Source: Bacillus australimaris (lineage in GTDB: Bacteria; Bacillota; Bacilli; Bacillales; Bacillaceae). Taken from it: a DNA stretch of 64,000 nt. The DNA lies in NCBI RefSeq assembly GCF_001307105.1, contig NZ_LGYN01000027.1, positions 124,001-188,000 on the forward strand. Reading direction: 5' to 3'. Numbering within the stretch: position 1 is the stretch's first letter; the number at the start of each line of letters is the position of its first letter. Below, in pieces: positions 54,889-62,839 of the stretch. The position numbers and the translations under genes are program-made. The notes under the pieces are model-generated. The model was not told the DNA's origin. It saw nothing but the letters and a program-made list of their open reading frames with translations, and searched no databases.

Positions 54889-55794
54889 ATGAAGTTTTTT
54901 ACAGGTGAGATACATAGCAGCATGTTTATTGGGGTAGTTATTGATGATGAATGGGTGATGGACGTCAAAAAGGCAGAAGCCAAATTATTTGAGCTTGAGA
55001 CACTGCCAAACTCTTTAGCTGAGTGTATCAACATGGGGGACAAGTTTGTTGAACATGTAGGGCAGCTTCTTGATTGGGCTAAGAAAAAAGAAGAAGACCG
55101 TGGTTCTTATGTATATCCGCTTTCGGACGTGAAACTTCATGCGCCGATTCCAAAGCCATCTAAAAACATTATGTGTGTCGGCAAGAATTATCAAGATCAT
55201 GTCATGGAGATGGGAAGTGCGGCAGATATTCCTAAAGACGTGATGATTTTTACTAAGGCACCTACATCAGTCATTGGACACGAAGCGGATATTCTTCTTC
55301 ATGAAGATGTGACAAGTGAACTGGATTATGAAGGAGAGCTTGCTATCGTGATGGGCAAATCAGGGAAGAACATTGCACCTGAAGAGGTTCAAGATTATAT
55401 ATTTGGTTACACTATTTTAAATGATGTAACAGCAAGAGATCTGCAGAAAAAACATAAACAATTTTTCATCGGTAAAAGCTTAGATACCACCTGCCCTGTA
55501 GGACCTTATATCGTTCACAAGTCAGTAATTGAGGATCACAGCGCACTCCATGTGGAAACAAAGGTAAACGGAGAGGTCCGTCAGTCAGCCAGTACGGAAT
55601 TAATGATCTTCACTATTGAGGACATTGTCTCCACTCTTTCAAAAGGGATGACACTTGAAGCAGGTGACATTATTGCCACGGGTACACCTTCTGGGGTTGG
55701 AAAAGGCTTTGAACCGCCTAAGTTTTTAGCTTCAGGAGATCGAATTGACATCACGATTGAACCGATTGGGACGCTAACGAATCACGTCAAATAA
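54889..55794 (+). CDS. yisK: Fumarylacetoacetate-hydrolase-fold protein YisK
   Basis: 301 residues. The C-terminal FAH domain (about 75-295) carries the metal-ligand pattern of ELDYEGELAIVMG with earlier CVGKNYQDHVMEMG, and TGTPSGVGKGF near the end. The N-terminal region (1-75) is typical of YisK. The B. subtilis protein is reported as an oxaloacetate decarboxylase that also interacts with the Mbl cytoskeleton. Glu residues that bind the metal are intact. It has its own GAGGGGAAG ribosome site; spacing to yisL is 92 bp. Confidence 0.92.
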   Translation: MKFFTGEIHSSMFIGVVIDDEWVMDVKKAEAKLFELETLPNSLAECINMGDKFVEHVGQLLDWAKKKEEDRGSYVYPLSDVKLHAPIPKPSKNIMCVGKNYQDHVMEMGSAADIPKDVMIFTKAPTSVIGHEADILLHEDVTSELDYEGELAIVMGKSGKNIAPEEVQDYIFGYTILNDVTARDLQKKHKQFFIGKSLDTTCPVGPYIVHKSVIEDHSALHVETKVNGEVRQSASTELMIFTIEDIVSTLSKGMTLEAGDIIATGTPSGVGKGFEPPKFLASGDRIDITIEPIGTLTNHVK

Positions 55795-55886
55795 AGCGCA
55801 TGATGACACAGGATTGTCGCTTTGTGTTCGACATATTTCGTGATACGATGAGAAGGTACTTGTTCTGATAAAGGGGGAAATAACAA

Positions 55887-56255
55887 ATGGGAACACATTT
55901 ACATATCACAGCATGGGTGCTGGGGATTATCTTATTCTTCGTAGCTTTTGCTCTATCAGGTAAAAATGATAAAGGTGCTAAAATTGTTCACATGATCGTT
56001 CGCTTATTCTACTTGCTCATTATCGCAACCGGCGTCGAGCTGTATGTTCGAACAGGAATGAAAATTCCAGGTTTCGGAGGCGAGTATATTGGAAAAATGA
56101 TCTTCGGTATTCTAGTGATCGGGTTCATGGAAATGGTCCTTGTACGCAAGAAAAAAGGAAAATCGGTCACCGGTGTGTTCGTTGGTTTTATCGTGGTTGC
56201 GATTGTGACCATTCTTCTCGGTTTACGTCTGCCGATCGGTTTCCATATTTTTTAA
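55887..56255 (+). CDS. yisL: UPF0344 membrane protein YisL
   Basis: 122 residues with four membrane helices: HITAWVLGIILFFVAFAL, MIVRLFYLLIIATGVELYV, MIFGILVIGFMEMVLVR and FVGFIVVAIVTILLGLRL. A short N-terminal His-containing part (MGTHLHITAW) is conserved in the family. No known function. It follows yisK in the same direction, with GGGGGAAA before the ATG. Confidence 0.88.
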   Translation: MGTHLHITAWVLGIILFFVAFALSGKNDKGAKIVHMIVRLFYLLIIATGVELYVRTGMKIPGFGGEYIGKMIFGILVIGFMEMVLVRKKKGKSVTGVFVGFIVVAIVTILLGLRLPIGFHIF

Positions 56256-56258
56256 CAC

Positions 56259-56296
56259 AAAAAGGGCATTGCTTATACGAAGCAGTGTCCTTTTTA
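56259..56296. terminator. Bidirectional terminator between yisL and yisN
   Basis: AAAAAGGGCATTGCTT/AGCAGTGTCCTTTTT with a short loop; G-T pairs occur within the stem. Confidence 0.8.
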
Positions 56297-56821
56297 TGTG
56301 GCATCAAATAGTGAAACCGTCCGGTGTCCATCAGAGGTGGTCCATTCAAATCGAATTTGATCTGAGGCAGGGTCATGGTGACATTGAAGGGCAAGTGACT
56401 GCGTATCTGCCGAAAATTGAAAGAAAGAGACGCGTTGCCAAGAATGAAAGGAAGAGAAAACACAATCGTAGACGGAAAAGCCAAGCTGCTCTACCTGTTC
56501 AATGATGTGATCAAAGACGTTCTCCGGTACGATCATGAGAAGATCAAGCCATCCTTTAGCAAGGGATGCAGTATATTGAATCATTTCTCCTCCTTGTATG
56601 TCCATGAGCTGCCCGTTTTCATGAAGAATCATCGCCCCGAGCAATTCTCCTTTTATCCATCGGTCATTTTCCTTCAACCAGATCATCGTGCTTTGAAGAC
56701 TTTCTGGCAGCATGATCTCTCCTTCTTCATCTTCAATGAGACAATGCCCGTTTTCAATGAGTAAATATCCGTTACACCATCTTCGGCTGCATTGTTCAAG
56801 CTTCTTCATTCGATGTTCCAT
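56294..56821 (-). CDS. yisN: DUF2777-type protein YisN
   Basis: 175 residues from the ATG at 56821, eight bases after AAAGGAGC; an upstream ATG would include that site. No signal peptide or membrane helix. The start MEHRMKKLEQCSRRW precedes a small beta-rich domain, and the C-terminus is FEWTTSDGHRTVSLFDAT. Position between yisL and asnO matches B. subtilis yisN. The function is unknown. Confidence 0.75.
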   Translation of the reverse strand: MEHRMKKLEQCSRRWCNGYLLIENGHCLIEDEEGEIMLPESLQSTMIWLKENDRWIKGELLGAMILHENGQLMDIQGGEMIQYTASLAKGWLDLLMIVPENVFDHIIEQVEQLGFSVYDCVFSSFHSWQRVSFFQFSADTQSLALQCHHDPASDQIRFEWTTSDGHRTVSLFDAT

Positions 56822-56975
56822 TTGCAAAAGCTCCTTTCCTCTTTCTTTTTTTACCAAAACAAGCTTGTCCTATACGCCGGGAAAAAAGGACAAATCAACT
56901 ATCAAGGAGACGATGCATAAACTAAGAAAGGCTGAATGAGAACACTTGAGGAAAAACGGATGGGAGCTGATGATG

Positions 56976-58817
56976 ATGTGTGGAATAACAGGCTGGGCAG
57001 ACTTTAAAAAGCAGCTCATCCAACAGGATCATGTAATCAATCAAATGACAGATACATTATCTAAAAGAGGGCCAGATGATACAAATACGTGGAAAAGTGA
57101 GCACGTTCTTTTCGGGCATAAACGGTTAGCGGTTGTAGATGTAGAAGGCGGAAAGCAGCCGATGACATATACACATCAAAACCATGCTTATACGCTTGTA
57201 TACAATGGAGAGCTCTATAACACGGAGGATATAAGAAAAGAATTGTTAAAAAGGGGGCACCGCTTTCTTGGGCATTCTGATACTGAAGTTCTACTGCATG
57301 CCTATACAGAATGGAAGGAAGAGTGCGTGTCTCATTTTAATGGCATTTTTGCTTTTGTGATCTGGGATAGTGAACGTGAATTATTATTTGCAGGTAGAGA
57401 CCGGCTCGGCGTTAAGCCATTTTTCTATACAGAACGGCATCATTCCTTTTTATTTGGTTCAGAGATCAAAGCGCTTCTTGCGCACCCTGATATAAAAGCA
57501 AAAGTCGATCACGAAGGGCTATCGGAGATCTTTGGCTTAGGACCATCTAGAACACCTGGGCAAGGAGTGTTTAAAGGGGTAAAAGAGCTGAGACCTGCCC
57601 ATGCCTTGACCTTTTCAAAAGACGGTCTCCGCGTGTGGAGATACTGGAATGTCAAAAGTAAGGAGCATACAGACTCACTTGATGACACCGCACAGCACGT
57701 CAAGCATCTTTTTACAGATGCCGTCACAAGACAGCTCGTTTCTGATGTGCCTGTATGTACCTTTTTATCTGGGGGCGTCGATTCTAGTGCCATTACGGCC
57801 ATTGCCGCTAAACACTTTGAGAAAATAGGGAAAGCACCGCTTCACACGTATTCCATTGACTATGAAGGAAATGATCAATTCTTTGAAGCAAGTCAATTCC
57901 AGCCGAATGCTGACGGCCCTTGGATTGATCGTATGACCAAAGCGTTTCAAACGAATCATCACAGCAGTATCATCGGACAAAAACAGCTGGCTTCTTATTT
58001 GAAGGAAGCAGTTGAAGTTCGAGACTTACCGGGTATGGCAGATATTGATTCGTCTTTACTTTGGTTCTGCCGAGAAATTAAACAGGATTTCGTTGTCGGT
58101 TTGTCAGGTGAGTGTGCTGATGAGATCTTTGGCGGCTATCCTTGGTTTCACATGGCAAATGAAACGAATGGTTTTCCTTGGATGCGCTCGACTGAAGCAA
58201 GAACGCAGCTATTGCAAGATTCGTGGCAGAAGAAGCTGTCACTTAAGGAATACGCACAAAGCAAATATGAAGAAACCGTGGCAGAAACGCCTCTTTTAGA
58301 TGGAGAAACTGGAATAGATAAAGCCCGGAGAGAACTTTTTTACTTAAATATGATCTGGTTTATGACAACGCTGCTTGATCGAAAAGATCGAATGAGTATG
58401 GGAGCAAGTCTTGAGGTGCGTGTGCCATTTGCAGATCATCGTCTTGTCGAATATGTGTGGAATATTCCTTGGGAAATGAAAATGCATGGAAATCGTGAAA
58501 AAGGGGTTTTACGGAAAGCATTAGAGGGAATTTTACCGGATGAAGTGCTTTATCGAAAGAAAAGCCCTTACCCGAAAACACATCATCCGGCCTATACTCA
58601 GGCTGTGAAAGAGATGTTGACAGATTGTCTCGCGCAAAAAGATTCTGTCCTTCACGAATTTTTAGATTCGCATCAATTAAAGCAGTTGATTGAAACGGAA
58701 GGAGCTTCCTTCCAAGTGCCTTGGTATGGCCAGCTCATGAAGGGACCGCAGTTGATTGCCCATCTAGCACAGATTCATCATTGGTTTGAAACATATCGAA
58801 TTGATATAGAAGCGTAA
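56976..58817 (+). CDS. asnO: Asparagine synthase AsnO (glutamine-hydrolysing)
   Basis: 613 residues (614 in B. subtilis) from the last of three consecutive ATG codons, so that Cys2 becomes the N-terminal glutamine-amidotransferase nucleophile (MCGITGWADF). The class II amidotransferase domain (1-200) includes YNGELYN. The synthetase domain has the ATP PP-loop SGGVDSSAI and the later ECADEIFGGYPW segment. AsnO is the asparagine synthase linked to sporulation in B. subtilis. GGGAG lies nine bases before the start. Confidence 0.95.
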   Translation: MCGITGWADFKKQLIQQDHVINQMTDTLSKRGPDDTNTWKSEHVLFGHKRLAVVDVEGGKQPMTYTHQNHAYTLVYNGELYNTEDIRKELLKRGHRFLGHSDTEVLLHAYTEWKEECVSHFNGIFAFVIWDSERELLFAGRDRLGVKPFFYTERHHSFLFGSEIKALLAHPDIKAKVDHEGLSEIFGLGPSRTPGQGVFKGVKELRPAHALTFSKDGLRVWRYWNVKSKEHTDSLDDTAQHVKHLFTDAVTRQLVSDVPVCTFLSGGVDSSAITAIAAKHFEKIGKAPLHTYSIDYEGNDQFFEASQFQPNADGPWIDRMTKAFQTNHHSSIIGQKQLASYLKEAVEVRDLPGMADIDSSLLWFCREIKQDFVVGLSGECADEIFGGYPWFHMANETNGFPWMRSTEARTQLLQDSWQKKLSLKEYAQSKYEETVAETPLLDGETGIDKARRELFYLNMIWFMTTLLDRKDRMSMGASLEVRVPFADHRLVEYVWNIPWEMKMHGNREKGVLRKALEGILPDEVLYRKKSPYPKTHHPAYTQAVKEMLTDCLAQKDSVLHEFLDSHQLKQLIETEGASFQVPWYGQLMKGPQLIAHLAQIHHWFETYRIDIEA

Positions 58818-58821
58818 TTAA

Positions 58822-58867
58822 GGGTCGGCTTTCTTGCACTGATTGAAAGGAAGCCGGCTTTTTTCAT
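58822..58867 (+). terminator. Terminator after asnO
   Basis: CGGCTTTC/GAAAGGAAGCCG imperfect stem followed by a T-run. Confidence 0.75.
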
Positions 58868-58901
58868 ACATAACCATGAGACTTTTAGAACACATCAAAA
58901 G

Positions 58902-58929
58902 TTGATCTAAGCTTTCTCAATTGTATAAT
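58902..58929 (+). promoter_or_regulatory. Promoter of the carotenoid operon
   Basis: TTGATC (58902-58907), 16-bp spacer, TATAAT (58924-58929). The first ATG is 37 bp downstream. Confidence 0.6.
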
Positions 58930-58965
58930 TAACTTAAAGTGAATTAATTTGGAGGAAAAAGGATA

Positions 58966-60483
58966 ATGAAAATCATTGTGATTGGAGCGGGACCAGGGGG
59001 ACTTGCGGCAGCTATGATGCTTCAAAGCAAAGGACATGATGTTCATGTATATGAAAAGCAGCCCTTTGTTGGCGGACGTAACGCTAAGTTTCAACTTGGT
59101 GATTTCACGTTTGATACAGGTCCTACCTTTCTCAGCATGATTCATATTGCAGAGGAGCTGTTCACCTTTTCTGGTAAAAATCTTTATGACTATATCGATG
59201 TAATTGAATTAAAAGATATGTATAGATTAATATTTCAAGACGACCAGCTGGATATGATTCGAGATCGTGATGAAATGTATAAACGATTAGAAGCCTTTGC
59301 ACCTGGTGAGGGCGAAGGGTATTTACGATTTATGAACGATACAAAGCGCAAAATGGATCGTCTGACGCCAATTTTACAAAGCAAAATGGATCGGTTTCAT
59401 CATTATTTGCGCCCGAAGGTGATCAAAGCACTTCCACAGCTTTCACTAAATAAAAGTTTATATGATGTGCTGTCTGACTATTTCTCAAATGAATCAGTGA
59501 AATATGCCTTTACATTTCAATCAAAATATTTAGGGATGTCCCCATGGGAATGTCCTGGAGCATTTTCGATTCTTTCGTTTATGGAGCATGATACTGGTGT
59601 TTTCCATCCGAAGGGCGGTGTTAATCAACTGTCAGAAGCGATGGCAAAGGCGGCGGTTGAATCTGGCGCAAATATTCACCTGTCATCTGGCGTTGAAAAG
59701 CTGCTCACGGAAGGCAGGAAAGTGAAAGGCGTTCGCTTAGAAACAGGAGAAGAAATACAGGCGGATGAGGTCGTCATCAATGGAGATTTTGCTCACGTGA
59801 TGACAAAGCTTGTCGAGCCAGGTCTCTTAAAGAAATACAGCGAGAAAAAATTGAAAAAGAAAAAATTCTCGTGCTCCACCTTTATGCTGTATTTAGGATT
59901 AGATACGATATATGATGAGCCTCACCATACCATCGTTTTTTCCGATAATTATGCTAAATTCGTCAAAGGTATTACAAAAACATTTGAGCTGCCAGATGAT
60001 CCGTCTATTTATATTCAAAATGCAAGTGTGACAGATGATACGCTTGCGCCAAAAGGAAAATCAGCTCTTTATGTGCTGGCACCGGTTGCGAATAATCAAA
60101 GCGGCATTGACTGGGAAAAGCATCAAGATGAATTTAGAGAGCTTGTGCTGGATACATTGGAGCGGAAAACGGGCTTTCAGAATGTGAGACAGCATATAGA
60201 AGTCGAGCGGATGATTACACCGAAGCAATGGGAGGAAGATCTTTACGTATATGAAGGAGCTACATTTAATCTTGGCCACCAGCTGACGCAGATGATGGTC
60301 CTCAGGCCGCACAATGAATTTGATGAATTAAAGCACTGCTGGCTTGTTGGGGGAGGAACGCATCCAGGAAGTGGTCTGCCAACCATTTTAGAATCAGCAC
60401 GTATCACGACAAATGCGATTCTCTCAAAAGAGAAACATACACACAAAACGATACCGCATCAAGAAAAGGGGAGCGCCTCATGA
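58966..60483 (+). CDS. CrtN/CrtP-type carotenoid FAD oxidoreductase 1
   Basis: 505 residues. The FAD motif VIGAGPGGLAAAMMLQSKGH is at the N-terminus, and the family C-terminal motif GGGTHPGSGLPTILESAR is intact. It belongs to the CrtI/CrtN/CrtP family of phytoene- and dehydrosqualene-desaturase-like enzymes. With the next gene and crtM it forms a C30 carotenoid operon. Which paralogue desaturates 4,4'-diapophytoene and which modifies the ends (oxidase/ketolase) cannot be settled by eye; this one is less like S. aureus CrtN than its neighbour. Overlaps the next gene by four bases. Confidence 0.85.
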   Translation: MKIIVIGAGPGGLAAAMMLQSKGHDVHVYEKQPFVGGRNAKFQLGDFTFDTGPTFLSMIHIAEELFTFSGKNLYDYIDVIELKDMYRLIFQDDQLDMIRDRDEMYKRLEAFAPGEGEGYLRFMNDTKRKMDRLTPILQSKMDRFHHYLRPKVIKALPQLSLNKSLYDVLSDYFSNESVKYAFTFQSKYLGMSPWECPGAFSILSFMEHDTGVFHPKGGVNQLSEAMAKAAVESGANIHLSSGVEKLLTEGRKVKGVRLETGEEIQADEVVINGDFAHVMTKLVEPGLLKKYSEKKLKKKKFSCSTFMLYLGLDTIYDEPHHTIVFSDNYAKFVKGITKTFELPDDPSIYIQNASVTDDTLAPKGKSALYVLAPVANNQSGIDWEKHQDEFRELVLDTLERKTGFQNVRQHIEVERMITPKQWEEDLYVYEGATFNLGHQLTQMMVLRPHNEFDELKHCWLVGGGTHPGSGLPTILESARITTNAILSKEKHTHKTIPHQEKGSAS

Positions 60484-61958
60484 AAAAGCATATATTGATT
60501 GCAGGTGGCGGTATTGGCGGGATGATCTCAGCGCTTTATTTAAAAAAAGCGGGACATGATGTCACTCTTGTCGAAAAAAATGAACAGCTTGGCGGGAGAC
60601 TTGCTTTTGTACGTGAGAAAGGATATAAAGTAGATGAAGGTCCGACCATTGTCCTACTTCCTGACATGTTAAAAGGCATTTTACACGAGGTAGGAATTGA
60701 CGAATCGTCTCTTGATCTGCTGCAGCTTGATCCGCTGTACACGATTCAATATCAAGATGGCACCTCCTATACGAAATACTCTGATGCACTTCGTCAGCTA
60801 GATGAGATCAGACGTGTATTTCCAAAGGAAGATCAAGGGTTCCTAAAGTTTATGGAAGAAATGACGGACCGGTTTCAAGAAGGGCAGCAAGCCTTTTTAG
60901 AAAAATCATTCCATGAAAAACGTACATTTTTTACAAAAGCAAATATGAAAATTTTAATGAAATTAAAAGCGTATCGAACGGTACAAAGCGCTCTAAAAAA
61001 ATATTTCTCAGACGAACGCCTGCGAGATGCATATGCACTGCAAACCCTCTATGTTGGAGGAAACCCGTATGAAGCATCTGCTATTTATTCGCTCGTTTCA
61101 TATAGTGAGCACGCACATGGAATCTACTATTTAAAGGGCGGCTATGCAAGTTTAGTAAATATATTGGAAGGACAGCTTATCAAATTGGGCGTGCATATCA
61201 GAAAAAATGAAGAAGTCACGCAATTGGTGTTTGAGGGAAAACGGGCAGTCAAAGCAAAAGTCAATGATGAACATATAGCCGCTGATGCATTTGTGATCAA
61301 TGGAGATTATCCAGCAGCATTAAAACAGCTTGGTTTAGATGACGAGCAAGACCGCCGAAAATACGTGCCGTCCTCCGGCTGTGTGATGGTGTATCTCGGA
61401 TTAAACAACATATATCATCATGCGCCTGTTCATCAATTTTTTATGGGAGAACACTTTGAGCTGCACATGAAAGAGGTTTTTCAAACGAAAACGATTCCTC
61501 AAGATCCATCTTTTTATACCTTTAATCCATCGATCATTGATCCATCTCTTGCTCCAGATGGCTGCAGCGTTCTATACATGCTGATTCCTGTTCCTTCAGG
61601 AAATCATATCAACTGGGAAGAGAAGACAGATTTTGTAGAAAAAATGATCGATCGTCTTGAGGAAAGAGGCTTTCCGAGATTGCGAGAATCGATTGTCTGG
61701 AAAAAGATCAGAACACCAAATGATTCCTTGCGAGAAGGATTATTTGAAGGCGGCAGCTTTGGTCTTGCGCCTAATTTGTTTCAATCAGGTGTCTTTCGCC
61801 CGCAAGTGAAGGTCAGAGAGACCGACAACCTTTATGCGGCAGGTGCTTCCATCCATCCTGGAGGTGGAGTGCCGATCGTGATGCAAAGTGCGAAGCTCAT
61901 GGCTTCTGTTCTACTAAAAAATTTGAATGATAGAAAGGAAGTGAAGCTAAGTGGTTGA
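60480..61958 (+). CDS. CrtN-type dehydrosqualene desaturase-like enzyme 2
   Basis: 492 residues. FAD motif IAGGGIGGMISALYLKKAGH, the CrtN-like segment DEGPTIVLLPDM, LQTLYVGGNPYEASAIYSL and the C-terminal AGASIHPGGGVPIVMQSAK. These resemble S. aureus CrtN (4,4'-diapophytoene desaturase) in the regions I can recall. It would introduce double bases of conjugation into dehydrosqualene to give yellow C30 carotenoids. Starts ATG overlapping the upstream stop (ATGA) and overlaps crtM by eight bases. Confidence 0.85.
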   Translation: MKKHILIAGGGIGGMISALYLKKAGHDVTLVEKNEQLGGRLAFVREKGYKVDEGPTIVLLPDMLKGILHEVGIDESSLDLLQLDPLYTIQYQDGTSYTKYSDALRQLDEIRRVFPKEDQGFLKFMEEMTDRFQEGQQAFLEKSFHEKRTFFTKANMKILMKLKAYRTVQSALKKYFSDERLRDAYALQTLYVGGNPYEASAIYSLVSYSEHAHGIYYLKGGYASLVNILEGQLIKLGVHIRKNEEVTQLVFEGKRAVKAKVNDEHIAADAFVINGDYPAALKQLGLDDEQDRRKYVPSSGCVMVYLGLNNIYHHAPVHQFFMGEHFELHMKEVFQTKTIPQDPSFYTFNPSIIDPSLAPDGCSVLYMLIPVPSGNHINWEEKTDFVEKMIDRLEERGFPRLRESIVWKKIRTPNDSLREGLFEGGSFGLAPNLFQSGVFRPQVKVRETDNLYAAGASIHPGGGVPIVMQSAKLMASVLLKNLNDRKEVKLSG

Positions 61959-62790
61959 TGTACAAACAGCAATGAAAGTGTGTGAAGAGACCATACAAAC
62001 TCATTCAAAAACGTTTTACCGCGCCTTTTCCATGCTGCCTAAAAAGAAGAGGCAGGCAGTCTGGGCTGTGTATTCTTTTTGCAGGAGAGCAGATGATATT
62101 GTCGATGAGTCCCCTTCTCCAAAAGAGGATCTTGCATCCTTTAGGGAGACGTTTGATCGATTTTTACACGGCGAGGTAGACCGAAATGATCCGATGTGGG
62201 TGGCGTTAGAGCATACATTTCAAGAGTTTCGGATGGATGAGTCCCCGTTCCGTGATTTGCTGCATGGACAGGAGATGGATTTAGAACAGCATCGATACGA
62301 AACGTTAGATGAACTGCTCATCTATTCCTATCATGTTGCTAGTACCGTTGGACTCATGCTGCTTCCAATTATTGCACCGCGTAAAAAAGAGCAGCTAAAA
62401 GAAGCAGCCATTTCGTTAGGTATTGGTATGCAACTGACCAATATCCTTCGTGACATTGGCGAGGATCAGGCTGAAAGAGGCCGCATTTATTTGCCAAAGC
62501 AAGTGATGGATCAATTCGGGTACACAGAGAAAGAATTGCAGGAAGGGGTTGTCAATCAGGCCTTCCAGCATGTGTGGGAGTACATTGCTTTTGAGGCAGA
62601 GGCATACTACGAAGAGTTTTTTGACTATCTTCATGAATTCCCGCTTTATTCACGTATACCGGTGAAAGCAGCTGCCCACTTTTATAAAGCCATTTTAGAT
62701 AAAACAAGAGAAAACGAATACCGGGTCTTTACAGAGCGGTCATTTATTTCAAAACAGGAAAAAGCACTTATTTTAGAGGATATTATGTAA
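61951..62790 (+). CDS. crtM: Squalene/phytoene-synthase-family enzyme (CrtM/YisP)
   Basis: 279 residues from a GTG. Both aspartate-rich motifs for Mg2+/diphosphate binding are complete: RRADDIVDE (Asp48, Asp52) and NILRDIGEDQAERGRIYLP near residue 165. This is expected of a 4,4'-diapophytoene (dehydrosqualene) synthase that joins two farnesyl diphosphates. B. subtilis YisP at the same site acts as a farnesyl diphosphate phosphatase; intact motifs and the adjoining desaturases favour true synthase activity here. No crt glycosyl- or acyltransferase follows. Confidence 0.88.
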   Translation: MVDVQTAMKVCEETIQTHSKTFYRAFSMLPKKKRQAVWAVYSFCRRADDIVDESPSPKEDLASFRETFDRFLHGEVDRNDPMWVALEHTFQEFRMDESPFRDLLHGQEMDLEQHRYETLDELLIYSYHVASTVGLMLLPIIAPRKKEQLKEAAISLGIGMQLTNILRDIGEDQAERGRIYLPKQVMDQFGYTEKELQEGVVNQAFQHVWEYIAFEAEAYYEEFFDYLHEFPLYSRIPVKAAAHFYKAILDKTRENEYRVFTERSFISKQEKALILEDIM

Positions 62791-62810
62791 AAAAGATGCT
62801 GATAAAGAAG

Positions 62811-62839
62811 AAAAAGGACTGCACACGCAGTCCTTTTTA
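62811..62839. terminator. Bidirectional terminator between crtM and yisQ
   Basis: AAAAAGGACTGC/GCAGTCCTTTTT with a four-base loop. Confidence 0.88.
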
